The translations under genes were made by a program, and so were the position numbers. Below are positions 30,811 to 39,564 of a stretch of 57,384 nt of DNA, in pieces (the stretch's first letter is position 1; every line of letters starts with the position of its first letter). Source of the DNA: Mariniblastus sp. (GTDB lineage Bacteria; Planctomycetota; Planctomycetia; Pirellulales; Pirellulaceae); assembly GCA_022447555.1 (NCBI GenBank), contig JAKVBF010000015.1, forward strand, positions 1 through 57,384, in the 5' to 3' direction. Below the pieces are notes generated by a model. That model ran no database searches. It was not told the origin of the DNA and saw nothing but the letters and a program-made list of their open reading frames with translations.

Positions 30811-30837
30811 AGCCCCGTTTTAAACGGGGCTTTTTTT
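30811..30837 (+). terminator. Intrinsic terminator after rpoD
   Basis: AGCCCCGTTT (30811-30820) pairs with AAACGGGGCT (30822-30831), then seven T. It ends the dnaG-rpoD transcript. Confidence 0.92.
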
Positions 30838-30971
30838 ACAGGTCCCGAAACTACGACATTTGTCTGCCTACTTCGATCCTATCGAATTCCCACATAATCG
30901 GATACGATGTTTCTTCCGCTGGGTCGATCGGCCCACAACCAACCAGTACCCTAAATGACGATGGAAACTTG

Positions 30972-31691
30972 ATGCAAGTTGATTACCCCTTAATCCGCAC
31001 GATTCATCGGCTTCTAAAACAAATTGCCGATTTGGACGAACGTTTGGAAAAAGGTCCGCGACAAATCGTCATCGCTCAACGTGCCGAAAAAGCCTTTGTG
31101 GCGGATATGGAGACCGTCAAAGACAGTCGCATCAAATCCAAAATGTCCGCCGACGACAAGCAATTGCAACTGGCTGAACGTGAAGCCCGTATCGAAGATC
31201 TAAAAATCAAGCGAAATGGGGTCTCGTCTAACAAGGAGTTTCAACTCCTCACCGACCAGATCGCAGCTGATGAACAAGCCAATTCCGTCCTTTCTGATGA
31301 AATTCTTGAACTACTCGAAAAAATAGACGGACTTGATGCAGACGTGGTTAAAGCCCAAGAGAATCTTGAAAAATCTCATCAGGAAACAAAAAAGGTCGAA
31401 GAACGAATCAACCAGGAGATGGCGAATTTGCAATCAGAATCAGACCGAGTTGCAAATGAATTAAAGATGCATGAGAGCCAATTGCCTGCCGAGCTTAAAA
31501 ATGAATACCAACGAGTTGTTGGAAAGCGAGGAGAAGAGACACTCGCGGAAACCGATTTGCAAACCTGCGGACGATGTTTTCAAATGATTAGTCCACAAAC
31601 CCGCAGTGAGTTGGTCATGCAGCAATTCGTTCTCTGCAAGTCATGCGGAAGCATCCTTTATATCAAAGAAAATACCCCGCTACCCGGTTAA
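30972..31691 (+). CDS. Coiled-coil protein with C4-type zinc ribbon (DUF164-like)
   Basis: A 239-residue protein made almost wholly of a long coiled-coil hairpin (about residues 10-170, Glu/Lys/Gln-rich heptads such as RIEDLKIKRNGVSSNKEFQLL) followed by a C-terminal zinc ribbon: CGRCFQMISPQTRS, then CKSCGSILY, giving C-x2-C-x20ish-C-x2-C. This matches the DUF164/CT398 zinc-ribbon family of unknown role, proposed to bind nucleic acid. The start is ATG 30972 just after a TTG frame extension at 30969. It is transcribed towards the HD-GYP gene, whose stop is only a few bases away. Confidence 0.88.
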   Translation: MQVDYPLIRTIHRLLKQIADLDERLEKGPRQIVIAQRAEKAFVADMETVKDSRIKSKMSADDKQLQLAEREARIEDLKIKRNGVSSNKEFQLLTDQIAADEQANSVLSDEILELLEKIDGLDADVVKAQENLEKSHQETKKVEERINQEMANLQSESDRVANELKMHESQLPAELKNEYQRVVGKRGEETLAETDLQTCGRCFQMISPQTRSELVMQQFVLCKSCGSILYIKENTPLPG

Positions 31692-31695
31692 GCGT

Positions 31696-32943
31696 TCATT
31701 CGAACGTCGTTTCCATTCTTTGATCGGCATATTCTATTTGCGTCTCAAGAATCCTCGCCGCACTTTGAAAGAAAGCATCCAAAACCATGGGGTCAAAATG
31801 ACTGCCACGACCTTCTTCCAGTATTTGGAAGCATTTTTCACGCGTGAAGGCCGCCTTGTAGGGCCGAGTGCTACTGAGTGCGTCAAAAACATCTGCCACT
31901 GCTACGATTCTTCCTTCGATAGGAATATCTTGGCCAGCTAGGCCCAGCGGATATCCAGAACCATCAAATTTTTCGTGATGGGTTTGTGCGATGACGGCGG
32001 CCAATTTCATTATGGGGTATGACGATTCTCGTAACAATCTGCCGCCCAATTCCGCGTGTTTCCGGTACTGCTTGAATTCGTCACGAGAGAGAGGGCGGAG
32101 AATGTCTTTCCCCATACTACAGTGATTCTTAATTTGGTTGAATTCACTTTCGTCGAGTCGACCTTTCTTCAATAGAATGGCATCCGGGACACCGATTTTT
32201 CCAACGTCATGCAATTTTGCTGCTTCACCGATCAAACCCACATCCAGATCGCTAAATCCCATCCGCTCTGCAATGATGGCTGCATAACGACCGACCCTCA
32301 CAACATGATGTCCTGTATCATCATCTCTGAATTCAGCAGCCATCGCTAAACACTGAACCAATTGTTGCCGAGACGCCTCTAACTCCGACGTCCGAATGGA
32401 GACTTCCATTTCAAGGCGTTGAGAGTAGTCTTCGAGGTGATCCTGATATTTCTTTGCCAAAAGAACATTTCGAACACGAAGTATCAATTCACTATCATCG
32501 ACAGGCTTCGATAAAAAATCCGAAATCCCCAGATCGAATGTTGTCAATTTCGTTTCTGAATCAGAGCATGCCGTTAGCACGATGACCGGCAACCTTGAAA
32601 GCGCGGCATCGCTTCGCAGCCGTTGTAAGATCTCTAAGCCGCCAATGTTCGGCATGACCAAGTCTAAGAGCAACACATCGGGGCAATATTCTGCGATGCG
32701 GGAAACTGCATGAATCGAATCGCTGCAGCAACAGAAAGAGCGATATCCCGCTTTTTTCAAATAGGTTTTCACCACCTCGATGTTTAAAGGTTCATCATCC
32801 ACGATCGCAATTTTCGCCGATGTAACATCCCTTTTCGACGATCTAATCCCCATTTCGTCCGGACCCTCCTTTGGCAAAGCCATTGGGGACGAACTGCTCT
32901 CAGAAAAACTTGCAAATGATGGCTGATTAGTGGTCGTGAACAT
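31696..32943 (-). CDS. Response regulator with HD-GYP domain
   Basis: A 415-residue protein with a receiver domain at about 43-165 (AIVDDEPLN, phospho-acceptor Asp in LLLDLVMPNIGG, ISDFLSKPVDDSE), a short coiled helix and an HD-GYP domain at about 190-400: DTGHHVVRVGRYAAIIAERM, KLHDVGKIGVPDAI (the HD pair), HHEKFDGSGYPLGL (GYP) and VADVFDALSSTRPYK. Known HD-GYP proteins hydrolyse cyclic di-GMP, so it probably lowers this second messenger in response to a histidine kinase. No kinase is adjacent. The start is uncertain: the ATG at 32943 has no good SD, while the ATG at 32853 has GGAGG 11 nt upstream and would remove a Ser-rich leader. Confidence 0.92.
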   Translation of the reverse strand: MFTTTNQPSFASFSESSSSPMALPKEGPDEMGIRSSKRDVTSAKIAIVDDEPLNIEVVKTYLKKAGYRSFCCCSDSIHAVSRIAEYCPDVLLLDLVMPNIGGLEILQRLRSDAALSRLPVIVLTACSDSETKLTTFDLGISDFLSKPVDDSELILRVRNVLLAKKYQDHLEDYSQRLEMEVSIRTSELEASRQQLVQCLAMAAEFRDDDTGHHVVRVGRYAAIIAERMGFSDLDVGLIGEAAKLHDVGKIGVPDAILLKKGRLDESEFNQIKNHCSMGKDILRPLSRDEFKQYRKHAELGGRLLRESSYPIMKLAAVIAQTHHEKFDGSGYPLGLAGQDIPIEGRIVAVADVFDALSSTRPYKAAFTREKCFQILEEGRGSHFDPMVLDAFFQSAARILETQIEYADQRMETTFE

Positions 32944-33311
32944 AGCTCTGATATGCGCTTGGATGCGTCCTATTGAATGTCACCGGTCGTTGAATGATTT
33001 GAATTGGTCGCACCCAAAACAATAGTATCTTTACGTCCCGGAGGACGTTTAATTACGGCAGCAGAAACAGCCGATTTGAGATTTCACATTTGAGGTCCGG
33101 AAAACAATCACCATCCCTTCAACCGGCCCCTTTGGAGTACCGCAGACGCTCCCTTTCCTGTAAAATCAAATCGGCCACGGGGGAACAAGGGAACAAAAAG
33201 CGTCCAAAAGCGTTGGTGGCTGTAGCATATCCCAAAATATAGGAAAACTGAAAATACGCGGTTTTTGAATAAGATGTTGATTTCCCTCTTAGATTGTTAG
33301 AGAATTTAGGA

Positions 33312-33347
33312 ACGACCTGCAGGATTTCGTGCAGGTCGTAATTTTTT
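33312..33347 (+). terminator. Intrinsic terminator or leader attenuator before greA
   Basis: Perfect 10-bp stem ACGACCTGCA (33312-33321) with TGCAGGTCGT (33330-33339), 8-base loop, then AA and seven T. No plus-strand gene ends just before it, since the preceding gene is on the minus strand. It thus ends either a small RNA or a greA leader, 40 bases before the greA start. Confidence 0.75.
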
Positions 33348-33387
33348 TGGACCTAATCAAACCTTCCTTGTGATTCCGGAGATTACC

Positions 33388-33867
33388 TTGTCCGATCGCG
33401 TACCCATGACCCAAGACGCATACAACAAACGGCGCGTTGAAATTGAACATCTTGAGAACACCGTGATGCCGGAGATCGCGGAGAAAATAGCCGAGGCACG
33501 GGCCGAGGGTGATTTGAAGGAAAACGCGGAATACCACGCTCAGCGTGAGGCGCAGGGAATGTTGCAGGCAAAAATCAACGATCTAAAATCGCGCTTGGCG
33601 AGAGCCGCCATTGTCGATCAATCAAAAATCCCCAAAGACGAGGTCGCGTTTAACGCAACCGTCAAAGTGTTGGACGTGGATTTGGATGACGAAGAGGAGA
33701 TCACTTTGGTCGGCGATGGTGACGAAGACTACGACGCTGGAAAATATCTGATTACCAGCCCAATCGGGCAAGGTTTATTGGGTAAAAAGGTCGGGGATGT
33801 CGCCAAAATTGAGGTTCCAAAAGGCGTGATCACCTTCAAGGTCTTGGAAATCAGCTATCCGGATTAA
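33388..33867 (+). CDS. greA: Transcription elongation factor GreA
   Basis: A 159-residue GreA. The N-terminal coiled-coil finger enters the RNA polymerase secondary channel and the acidic tip stimulates transcript cleavage; this tip is visible in [12 protein letters not shown]. The central part ([21 protein letters not shown]) and the C-terminal FKBP-like domain ([33 protein letters not shown]) are complete. The start is TTG 33388, with CGGAG at a 6-nt spacing, giving [13 protein letters not shown] as expected for GreA. A GTG at 33370 and the ATG in PMTQ are less likely. It is preceded by a terminator-like hairpin. Confidence 0.95.
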   Translation: MSDRVPMTQDAYNKRRVEIEHLENTVMPEIAEKIAEARAEGDLKENAEYHAQREAQGMLQAKINDLKSRLARAAIVDQSKIPKDEVAFNATVKVLDVDLDDEEEITLVGDGDEDYDAGKYLITSPIGQGLLGKKVGDVAKIEVPKGVITFKVLEISYPD

Positions 33868-34534
33868 AAGGAGGTTACCCTCCAAAACGGTATGGTGGCC
33901 GATTCGTTGGCTCCAAATAAAAAACTCAATAGAGGTGGGCTCGCCTAGCTCAAAACGCTTAACGGAGAACCAACCCAACAAAAAAGCGCGCAGTCCTCCG
34001 ATTTACCAAAAAAAAACAAAATTTAAAGAGTGGAGGCAAACTCTAGCACATCGCACTCCCTTTTAACGAGAAAAATCCTGAATGTGTCACGCCAAGCGAA
34101 CCGGGCATGTTCTAGCTGGGCGCGAATTCTCCCTAATTATTTTGAAACCTCGCTTTCATTCCGGTACACCCGCCCCTCTAAAAGAGCGCAATCTTTTTAA
34201 AACTTGGGAAATTAAGGCCAGAAAATCCCAATTAGCGCAAAAAGGAAGGGTTCTTGCTCGCCGCTGCAAGAACCCTTCGATTGTTGGCTGTCCGTAGCGG
34301 AAACATTATCCGGTCCGGAGACCCACAGCCATTGATCCCTATCGACGTTATCAGGCCCTCTCTTTAGCTATCAAAAATATTGGGAGACAAGTCTTCATAA
34401 CTGTCAAAGTCGCTTTAAAGACATTCCTGTTTTATACAGCCACTTGAATAAAAGTCGGATCGAGTGGATATTTTATAGCGAATGATCGACGCGGTTCATT
34501 TAGTCCGATTCAGTTTCAATGTGACGGAAATACA
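33868..34534. other. 667-base gap between greA and carA
   Basis: No frame with SD and protein-like composition was found. It holds the 13-bp hairpin described separately at 34245-34278 and an AT-rich end. A weak promoter-like pair, TTGAAT (34444-34449) and TATTTT (34469-34474), has a 19-nt spacing. Confidence 0.5.
34240..34278 (-). terminator. 13-bp perfect hairpin, possible minus-strand terminator
   Basis: GAAGGGTTCTTGC (34245-34257) pairs fully with GCAAGAACCCTTC (34266-34278). On the minus strand the stem is followed by TTTTT, fitting an intrinsic terminator, yet no minus gene is recognised just upstream. A small antisense RNA or read-through from beyond carA are the alternatives. Confidence 0.55.
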
Positions 34535-35689
34535 ATGTTCGACGACGCGGAACAGCGTGTTGCTAAATTGGCACTAGAGGATGGTACGGTTTTCACCGGC
34601 CAGGCTTTTGGTGCAGAGGGTACGACCTTTGGTGAAGTCGTTTTCAATACGTCGATGACCGGTTATCAAGAAATCCTAACGGATCCAAGTTATTGCGGCC
34701 AAATCGTTACCATGACCTATCCGGAAATTGGCAATTACGGTGTGAACGAAGAAGATTTTGAAAGTGCGAGCCCCCACCTCTCGGGTTTTATTGTTCGCAA
34801 TCCCAGTCCGATTGCAAGTAATTTTCGTTCGTCCGGTACGCTTGATCAATTCCTGGTCAAGCATAATATTATCGGCATATCAGCCATAGATACCCGAAAA
34901 CTAGTTCGCTGTATCCGCGACCAAGGTGCGATGCGAGGCGTGATATCATCCGAAGAACTCGATGACAGCACTTTGGTAGAAATGGCCCGGAACAGTGAAT
35001 CACTCGTGGGCACCGATCTCGTTCAGCGGGTGTTACCCGATCAGCCGATGGATTGGTGTGAAAAACTGAGTGGCTGGTGGGATATGAAAGGCCCCGTCGA
35101 CCGGACTGCCCGGTCTGGCCCGGACACCCACTTGGTAGCGTTGGACTTTGGAATGAAACGTAACATTGCCCGCCACCTTTACAATTTAGGATGTCGCGTC
35201 ACCATTCTCCCTGGTACCGCAACAGCTGAAGAAGTCATGGCAAACAAGCCGAACGGTATTTTTTTATCCAACGGCCCTGGCGATCCCGAGCCACTGACTT
35301 ACGCAATCAAAACGATTCGTGACTTACTAGGGCAAGCACCAATATTTGGGATCTGTCTAGGGCATCAACTTTTCGCGCAAGCCTGCGGTGCTTCCACTTT
35401 TAAACTTAAATTTGGTCACCGGGGTGGAAATCAGCCTGTCCTTAATGAGGCCAATGGTCGAATCGAAATTACATCACAAAATCATGGATTTGCTGTATCG
35501 GATGAGAATCTGCCTCCAGAACTTATCGTCACTCACCGTAATTTGAATGACAACACAATCGCTGGTTTGCGTCACACTCAATACCCAGCATTCAGTGTTC
35601 AGTATCACCCCGAAGCCTCTGCGGGGCCTCACGACAGCCAATACCTGTTCCAGGAATTTATGGCGATGGTTGATGCTCAACCGGTGTAA
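34535..35689 (+). CDS. carA: Carbamoyl-phosphate synthase small subunit
   Basis: Glutamine-hydrolysing subunit that feeds ammonia to CarB to make carbamoyl phosphate for arginine and pyrimidine synthesis. The N-terminal CarA domain (LALEDGTVFTGQAFGA, GEVVFNTSMTGYQEILTDPS, IDTRKLVRCIRDQGAMRG) and the C-terminal class I glutamine amidotransferase domain are complete. The catalytic Cys is in IFGICLGHQLFA, with His and Glu in SVQYHPEAS. The 384-residue length is normal. carB is not adjacent, so the genes are split in this genome. The next gene converges on it. Confidence 0.96.
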   Translation: MFDDAEQRVAKLALEDGTVFTGQAFGAEGTTFGEVVFNTSMTGYQEILTDPSYCGQIVTMTYPEIGNYGVNEEDFESASPHLSGFIVRNPSPIASNFRSSGTLDQFLVKHNIIGISAIDTRKLVRCIRDQGAMRGVISSEELDDSTLVEMARNSESLVGTDLVQRVLPDQPMDWCEKLSGWWDMKGPVDRTARSGPDTHLVALDFGMKRNIARHLYNLGCRVTILPGTATAEEVMANKPNGIFLSNGPGDPEPLTYAIKTIRDLLGQAPIFGICLGHQLFAQACGASTFKLKFGHRGGNQPVLNEANGRIEITSQNHGFAVSDENLPPELIVTHRNLNDNTIAGLRHTQYPAFSVQYHPEASAGPHDSQYLFQEFMAMVDAQPV

Positions 35690-35705
35690 GCCGTCCGGAT
35701 AAGTT

Positions 35706-36320
35706 TCATTCAGGATGTTTCGAGCCATCGGGAGTTCGTTGAATGTAGTCTTTGGCCCTCGCTTCATACTCGGCGGTTCTAAGACCAACCTGCTTTGCCT
35801 CTTGAATCGCCCGTTCGGCCGGCACCCCTTGGTCGCACGCCCGACAGGCAGCCCAAACGGCACCCACACGGTTTGCCGACCCACAATGCAACATCACCTT
35901 TTTGTCCCCATTGTCCTTCAATAATTTACGGACTTTATCGAACACATCATCGGTCAACGAATCTGGTTTTCGGAACGGAACGGCTACGAACGAAATCCCA
36001 GCAGCCTTCAACGCCGACGCTTCATCCCAATCGATTTCTCCATCGGTCCTCAAAGTGATGACCGTCTCGACCCCAGCGGCCTTAATCAGCGCTATGTCTT
36101 CTGGAGTGAACTGGCCCGCAAGGAATACGTTTCCATACTGATGTAGGTTTTTTGTCTTCCCCAGTTGGACTTTTTTTAGCGTCATTTTCGTCTGCTCCGG
36201 TTTTTTCCCGGGTTCAACCTCGGCTTGGATTTCCTGAGCCGAAACATCGCAGGCAAGGGAAATTCCGAAACAGCAGAGCCAAAAGAGACACAAATGCCGA
36301 GAGATCTGTTTTGAATTCAT
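35706..36320 (-). CDS. Secreted phosphatase-like protein (DUF442/beta-lactamase-hydrolase-like PTP fold)
   Basis: A 204-residue protein with a signal peptide (about 1-28, ending DVSAQ) and a domain resembling the tyrosine-phosphatase-like DUF442/BLH family: NVFLAGQFTPEDIALIKAAGVETVITLR, then VMLHCGSANRVGAVWAACRA. The active-site loop is Cys-x4-Arg, one residue shorter than the classical Cys-x5-Arg; I recall the short form in this subfamily too. The general-acid Asp is not obvious. It could be a phosphatase or a degenerate relative. AAAGG lies 8 nt before the ATG. It overlaps nothing and converges with carA. Confidence 0.8.
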   Translation of the reverse strand: MNSKQISRHLCLFWLCCFGISLACDVSAQEIQAEVEPGKKPEQTKMTLKKVQLGKTKNLHQYGNVFLAGQFTPEDIALIKAAGVETVITLRTDGEIDWDEASALKAAGISFVAVPFRKPDSLTDDVFDKVRKLLKDNGDKKVMLHCGSANRVGAVWAACRACDQGVPAERAIQEAKQVGLRTAEYEARAKDYIQRTPDGSKHPE

Positions 36321-36392
36321 TCGAAAGACCTTTTTAACACAGTTTTGAGTCTACGTTACACCGGGATTGCGCCTTCTCCAACCGGTTGTATT

Positions 36393-36647
36393 TTAATTAA
36401 CGCAAATCGCCCACCGATGGGTATACCCCTCTACAATGGCTGTTTTGTTTTGCATGAATAGCCAAGCGTCCGCCCGTCCCCTGAATTTTTTTGGCCCCTC
36501 ATAAGACACAATCTTGTAACCACAAGGCTGCTGCCGCCAGTCATCCGGCACAAAACCCGGCAACGGCTCGACCAAAAAAGCATGAAAACTGTTGGTTGCT
36601 CCCTTTTTACCATCTACCCGTTTGCGCTGTTGTATGCTTTTAACCAT
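36393..36647 (-). CDS. Small hypothetical protein
   Basis: An 84-residue basic protein with a strong SD (AGGAG, 8 nt before the ATG at 36647). Composition is protein-like (LPGFVPDDWRQQPCG, KIVSYEGPKKFRGRADAWLF, ending YTHRWAICVN). No signal or membrane segment is visible. I recognise no family. In-frame ATGs at 36671 and 36653 are less likely by spacing. It lies alone on the minus strand between the phosphatase-like gene and the PEP-CTERM gene. Confidence 0.5.
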   Translation of the reverse strand: MVKSIQQRKRVDGKKGATNSFHAFLVEPLPGFVPDDWRQQPCGYKIVSYEGPKKFRGRADAWLFMQNKTAIVEGYTHRWAICVN

Positions 36648-36847
36648 TTTCATGACTCCTTGTGGGGACACGGTGATCGCTGACTAGTATTAACGGGTAG
36701 GGTACGGCCGCCCGATGACACATCTGGTCGTTAACCTAGCGTTTTATTGCTTTTGAGCGTTGAAACGGGTTCTCACTCCCAAGATCCGGCTCTATCCGAG
36801 ATAAGGTTTAGTTTTCCAAGATGATCGGGACTGTCCGCACCAACGCT

Positions 36848-36878
36848 CGAGGTTGTACTTTACGAGGTTGTACTTTAC
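36848..36878. repeat. Perfect two-copy tandem duplication, 15-bp unit
   Basis: The unit cgaggttgtacttta occurs at 36848-36862 and 36863-36877, with one extra matching base. It lies about 120 bases before the PEP-CTERM gene start at 37001, perhaps in its promoter region (a TATAAA lies at 36894-36899). Confidence 0.95.
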
Positions 36879-37000
36879 TTAGTAGTTGTGTCATATAAAC
36901 TGTTAATCAGCTACGTTATTGTGTTCAAATCGATCGCATGTTCCTCGGTTTACAACCCTCTGTTTCGTTGCGTCACTTCCCAAACCGTGTTGTTTTTGGC

Positions 37001-37696
37001 ATGTTTCGTTCAAACCTTTTCGCGTTCTTTTTATTGACCTGCCCGTTCGCCTACGCACACGGGTCTCTAAGTGTTGTGATTGACGACTTTTCCGTAGGAA
37101 ATTCTGGCACGGTACCGGCAGTTTTTTCATCCAAAGGCCTTTATCCGGTCTTTACCACCACGGACCCATCCATTCTTGGCGGTGTTCGAAAATGGCAAGT
37201 CGAAGTTACGCACCATAGTGTGACCGATTCAAAAATCTATGATGGCATTGCTGACATGTTCGGGATTGCAAATGGCATGGGGCAACACTCCCACGTTTCC
37301 ATCCGTTGGGATGGCCAAAATAATCAATCGATGTCAGGAAATTTTCCATCAATCGACTTAAGCCAGAATGGCTCCGTAGATTCGTTTTCTTTGGAAATCT
37401 TATCTGCGGATTTAGCCACCCGATTTGAATTGAGCGTATCCGATATCGACTCAAGTTTTAAATATTCAAAAGCATTTTCCGGAACCGCGAACACCGCATA
37501 CCGATTCAGTGAATTTTTCGGCATCGACTTTGCTCAAATTAAGTCGATTCAATTGAACATCAGTGGCTTGTCTGCTTTTGATGTGGCGATGGGGCAGCTG
37601 AGCACAACGAAGACAGTACCGGAACCCATAGGTCTTCTTATCTGGTCAACTTTTTTTGGCATTGGGTTGCTTCGCATGCGTCAGAGGAGATTGTGA
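37001..37696 (+). CDS. PEP-CTERM exported protein, paralog A
   Basis: A 231-residue protein with a signal peptide (MFRSNLFAFFLLTCPFAYA), an all-beta middle part and a C-terminal PEP-CTERM sorting tag: VPEP, a hydrophobic helix (IGLLIWSTFFGIGLL) and RMRQRRL. Such proteins are cut and sorted by an exosortase, not seen in this window. Key conserved patches are GGVRKWQVEVTHHSV, KIYDGIADMFGIANGMGQ, RWDGQNN and IKSIQLNISGLSAFDVAM, all shared with the protein at 43876-44601. The start at 37001 gives a proper signal peptide; the ATG at 36938 would add 21 residues, and neither has a clear SD. The role is unknown; many tagged proteins are extracellular or matrix proteins. Confidence 0.85.
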   Translation: MFRSNLFAFFLLTCPFAYAHGSLSVVIDDFSVGNSGTVPAVFSSKGLYPVFTTTDPSILGGVRKWQVEVTHHSVTDSKIYDGIADMFGIANGMGQHSHVSIRWDGQNNQSMSGNFPSIDLSQNGSVDSFSLEILSADLATRFELSVSDIDSSFKYSKAFSGTANTAYRFSEFFGIDFAQIKSIQLNISGLSAFDVAMGQLSTTKTVPEPIGLLIWSTFFGIGLLRMRQRRL

Positions 37697-37826
37697 CGCG
37701 TTGCCACGCTCGCGTGTCTCGCTAACCCGTGCCATTTAATCACCGAGACGTTTCCCAATGTAATTTAGCTTTTCGGCCTTCTAGCAAACAATTGGAATGG
37801 CAAATCCATTCGCTCTTTTCTTACGA

Positions 37827-38585
37827 TTACCAAACATAAGGGACCGCCACTTTCCGAGACGTGGGGTATTTAGGAAATGTTCGAAGGTACCAATTATGGT
37901 GGTCCCTTGCCCGCGGCAACAGATTGGCCAGTGTCCAGATTCCAAAACTAAACGAGGCCCAACTCGGTACGGCAATAAAAAAACCTATCCACTCAATCAT
38001 TTCACCAACCAAATTGGGTGAACTCAGCCATCGGAATAAGCCCCCGTTTGGTATTTGGTACCGCGTGTCCCCTGGTTTTCTTAATGCCAGCAGTCGGTTG
38101 TCAGAGCTGATATTGATCCACATTCCGATTCCGAAAAAGCACGTCCCAACCACCATAAAAAACCATGTATGAACAAACCACCCTTGCGCTAGAAAGTACC
38201 CATTAAGGGTCCCGTTCACCACGTTAAATAAGAAAGCACTAGCGACAATCAAAACAGGCATCCGTTTTTTTCTATTTCTCAACCGGATGGGAAAAAGGAT
38301 GGATCGATTGAGGTAATGGACGGTCCAAAGGGTTAACGGCCAATAGGCCCAAATGAGGGTATCCGCCGTTTGACTCATGATAAATACCCACCAAAGAAAG
38401 ATCGGTGATGGCATCTCCATCCAGAACCAACCCCATGAATTGTTCACGGTTGGGCCCCAGCCGGGGCGTAAATGCCGCCCAAAAGGCGCCGCAATCCGCC
38501 ATCCCATTAGTACGATGAAGGTGATTACAGCTAAGGCGACCCAACACCCTACGCCAATTGTCCAGTAGAACTGCATTTGCGTCAT
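37827..38585 (-). CDS. Steroid 5-alpha-reductase-like (DUF1295) membrane protein
   Basis: A 252-residue integral membrane protein with about six hydrophobic helices. The sequence APFGRHLRPGWGPTVNNSWGWFWMEMPS and the C-terminal NGGLFRWLSSPNLVGEMIEWIGF, then LLPRARDHHNWYLRTFPKYP, are the known signatures of 3-oxo-5-alpha-steroid 4-dehydrogenases, including the NADPH-binding and substrate-facing residues. In eukaryotes the enzyme reduces the C4-C5 double bond of 3-oxo-steroids; related proteins act on very-long-chain enoyl-CoA and polyprenols. The bacterial substrate is unknown. It follows the dNK gene on the same strand with a 109-base gap. Confidence 0.88.
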   Translation of the reverse strand: MTQMQFYWTIGVGCWVALAVITFIVLMGWRIAAPFGRHLRPGWGPTVNNSWGWFWMEMPSPIFLWWVFIMSQTADTLIWAYWPLTLWTVHYLNRSILFPIRLRNRKKRMPVLIVASAFLFNVVNGTLNGYFLAQGWFVHTWFFMVVGTCFFGIGMWINISSDNRLLALRKPGDTRYQIPNGGLFRWLSSPNLVGEMIEWIGFFIAVPSWASFSFGIWTLANLLPRARDHHNWYLRTFPKYPTSRKVAVPYVW

Positions 38586-38694
38586 TGGCCCCTTCGAGGG
38601 TCAAACAAGATTCACCCATGACGTCCTGTTCGTACCCGTTACCTCGTTCCGCACGCCGACCCGCTTCAGTTCGAACGAGAACAGAGTGAACGGC

Positions 38695-39450
38695 TTAAGA
38701 CTTTCGGGGCACCAATGGAACCCGTGGCTGTTTGGTCAGACCAAAGGTCAATTCCTCGTACCAGGAATCATGCGAATTGACCATCTCGCGAATGTTCTTC
38801 CAGATTTCAACAGGCGGCCCAAAACCACTCCAGTCAACTGTCAACACGCGAACACCGCGGCGGCGCATTTCACCAAGAAGCTTTTGATAATTGCCGTACA
38901 GCTGTTGTAAGTAATCGAGGGGGACCCCATTCTCTTGAGAACGCCCACGAGAATGCATGCGATCATGACATTCCTCCGGTGAGACATCTAAGTAGACGAA
39001 AATATCCGGTGGCATGACGTCCCGGCTCATGTTCTTGTAAACGTCAACATAAAGCTGATACTCCTCAGGGGTCATGAAACCGCGTTCCATGGCAGTTGTG
39101 GCAAACACTGTATCCCCGTAGATCGGACGGTCTTGCACCACGATCTTTCCCTGAGAACCCCAGGCTAGTTCAACGGCCAAACGGTGCTGTTCGTAACGTT
39201 GCGTTAGCATAAACATCTGCATTGCGAATCCACCGCCCGTATTGGTTTCGGTCTGCAAATCTTTGTAATAGCGTTCTAAGAAATGATTGAATTGTGGATG
39301 GTGGGTCGGCTCTTCTAAAACCTGGGCTGGCCAGCCTGACGCTGTGGCTGCAGAAGCGATGGCATGACAGGCATTTGTTTTGCCCGCGCCAATGTTTGCA
39401 TCAATCGTGATAAATAAACCACGATCTTCTGTCCGTTTTTCAAACGCCAC
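38695..39450 (-). CDS. Deoxynucleoside kinase (dAK/dGK/dCK type)
   Basis: A 251-residue salvage kinase that phosphorylates deoxynucleosides to 5'-monophosphates with ATP. Walker A is ANIGAGKTN, the substrate-binding Asp-Arg pair is in VVQDRPIYGD and the LID arginines lie in RMHSRGRSQENG, the standard dNK order. The C-terminus is typical. The specificity (dAdo, dGuo or dCyd) cannot be read. The start is GTG 39450, because GGAG is 7 nt upstream; the ATG at 39456 lies only 1 nt from the SD. It is the last gene of a minus-strand run surE-mogA-CYTH-dNK. Confidence 0.9.
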   Translation of the reverse strand: MAFEKRTEDRGLFITIDANIGAGKTNACHAIASAATASGWPAQVLEEPTHHPQFNHFLERYYKDLQTETNTGGGFAMQMFMLTQRYEQHRLAVELAWGSQGKIVVQDRPIYGDTVFATTAMERGFMTPEEYQLYVDVYKNMSRDVMPPDIFVYLDVSPEECHDRMHSRGRSQENGVPLDYLQQLYGNYQKLLGEMRRRGVRVLTVDWSGFGPPVEIWKNIREMVNSHDSWYEELTFGLTKQPRVPLVPRKS

Positions 39451-39564
39451 ACCCATACTCCTCGAAGGTCACCACTTGCTTGATATCCGGTCGATATCTG
39501 GAAGACGCTCCAGCCTACCGGTACGCGGTTTAAGTTTCAAGGTTTAAAGGGCGAGTTAACGGCT

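Noticed and set aside
33181-33200. Short repeat gggaacaa twice
   Set aside because: Too short to stand out from chance.
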